Source: Nevskia soli DSM 19509 (GTDB lineage: Bacteria; Pseudomonadota; Gammaproteobacteria; Nevskiales; Nevskiaceae). From it: 14,745 nt of DNA. The DNA lies in assembly GCF_000711955.1 (NCBI RefSeq), contig NZ_JONR01000049.1, forward strand, positions 17,501 to 32,245. The letters are read 5' to 3'. How positions within the stretch are numbered: the first letter of the stretch is position 1; every line of letters starts with the position of its first letter. Shown here piece by piece: positions 14,317 to 14,745 of this stretch. Under the pieces are notes generated by a model that was given only the letters and a program-made list of their open reading frames with translations, ran no database searches and was not told the DNA's origin. The position numbers were made by a program, and so were the translations under genes.

Positions 14317-14344
14317 CGTCATTCCGGCGAAAGCCGGAATCCAG
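14317..14344 (+). repeat. Family C hairpin C6
   Basis: CGTCATTCCGGCGAAAGCCG followed by GAATCCAG. The stem ATTCCGGC / GCCGGAAT is perfect over 8 bp with a GAAA loop, another sequence version with kept pairing. Confidence 0.88.
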
Positions 14345-14394
14345 GGTTGCGAAATGCCTCACGTCAATCGAGGCCAAAGCCAGCACCAAGCCCA

Positions 14395-14513
14395 GCCGTA
14401 AATCTCAAACCCAACAAACCACCTCCGTTCGTCCCGAGTGAATCGCAAAGCGATTCGTATCGAGGGATGAACCAGCGCCACACTCAAAGCAACCCCGCCG
14501 TTAACCCCCTCTC
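14395..14513 (+). repeat. Left copy of a 232-bp-offset duplication (includes A7)
   Basis: This segment, from GCCGTAAAT through A7 to GTTAACCCCCT, recurs at 14627-14745 with constant offset 232 and only scattered differences. Confidence 0.85.
14425..14468 (+). repeat. Family A repeat A7
   Basis: CCGTTC lead plus 38-bp core. The inner stem is GAATCGC-AAA-GCGATTC: the loop changed from GAA to AAA while the stem is unchanged. The outer stem is GTCCC / GGGAT. Confidence 0.88.
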
Positions 14514-14568
14514 CCTCCGACCAGAGGGAGTCCCTTGTGTGGGACGGGAGAGGGGCAGGGGTGAGGGA
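14505..14568 (+). repeat. Family E repeat E2, elaborated
   Basis: CCCCTCTCCC pairs perfectly with GGGAGAGGGG across an inner hairpin GTCCC-TTGTGT-GGGAC, and ends CAGGGGTGAGGGA. It is longer than E1 and could form a branched structure. Confidence 0.7.
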
Positions 14569-14626
14569 CGCACCTTCAACCTGCGCCAAAGAGGGCCAGC
14601 ACCCGTACGGCAGCCCCACGCCCGCC

Positions 14627-14745
14627 GCCGTAAACCTAAAAGCCAACAAACCACCCCCGTTCGTCCCGAGTGAATCGCAAAGCGATTCGTATCGAGGGAT
14701 GAACCAGCACCGCACTCAAAGCAACCCCGCCGTTAACCCCCTCCC
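14627..14745 (+). repeat. Right copy of the 232-bp-offset duplication (includes A8 and start of E3)
   Basis: The second copy of 14395-14513, running off the window edge inside a third CCCCCTCCC element. More copies may follow outside. Confidence 0.85.
14657..14700 (+). repeat. Family A repeat A8
   Basis: Core identical to A7, including the AAA loop, as expected if A7 and A8 come from one duplication. Confidence 0.88.

Larger units (their letters stand above)
14265..14745. other. Terminal repeat region upstream of the hydrolase gene
   Basis: This 481-base region contains C5, C6, A7, E2, A8 and the start of E3. I see no gene in it. The promoter of the minus-strand hydrolase should be near 14265-14320, overlapping C5/C6, but no clear boxes are visible. 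Confidence 0.75.

Noticed and set aside
6317..14700. Family A repeats as a CRISPR array
   Set aside because: Copies are irregularly spaced over 8 kb between different genes, with no uniform spacers and no cas genes.

Overview
The window looks like a piece of a high-GC gammaproteobacterial chromosome. The 5S sequence and the 23S 3' half are gammaproteobacterial in style, protein codons are strongly GC-biased, and the lipoboxes, Tat signal, TolB homologue and Lol-type lipoproteins indicate a Gram-negative envelope. I cannot name an order with confidence; a Xanthomonadales- or Nevskiales-like lineage would fit but is only a guess.

Layout. 1-1951: the 3' half of a 23S rRNA gene, a 5S rRNA gene and a strong intrinsic terminator, the end of an rrn operon on the + strand with no tRNA after it. 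2109-4528: a translationally coupled pair, a small lipoprotein and a Tat-exported phosphocholine-type phospholipase C. 4779-6125: a full-length TolB homologue that carries a lipobox and is not beside tolQRA or pal. 6493-6747 (-): DUF4404 protein. 6931-7932 (+): prolyl-4-hydroxylase-like 2OG-Fe(II) dioxygenase with a Sel1/TPR-like N-terminus. 8005-9032: an IS30-family element. 9265-10833 (-): NCS2/AzgA-like permease. 11250-11792 (-): DUF3455 lipoprotein. 12186-12959 (+): BPSS1780-type membrane protein. 13422-14264 (-): alpha/beta hydrolase. Apart from the lipoprotein-phospholipase pair, the genes look like unrelated single-gene housekeeping or accessory units; export to the envelope is the commonest theme.

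The most striking content lies between the genes. From about 4.5 kb onward nearly every spacer is a mosaic of short palindromic repeats. I separate five families: A, a nested hairpin with a 38-bp core, 8 copies; B, GTAG-headed REP-like hairpins, 4 good copies and 1 degenerate; C, the GTCATTCC-type hairpin, 6 copies; D, a CATCC...GAAGGATCTGG repeat, 2 copies; E, a CCCTCTCCC...GAGGG repeat, 2 copies and 1 cut by the window edge. All copies I found lie in the same orientation. Three family A stem versions differ in sequence but keep pairing. One A copy sits inside another GTAG palindrome, which closes up cleanly when A is removed. The IS30 element sits inside a C hairpin with a 3-bp target duplication and appears to use the target repeat for its transposase stop codon. 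The permease gene is bracketed by direct copies of a D+B composite, and the right edge holds a 232-bp-offset duplication of A plus E. I see no defence system, CRISPR array or biosynthetic cluster; the repeat biology is the part worth following up.
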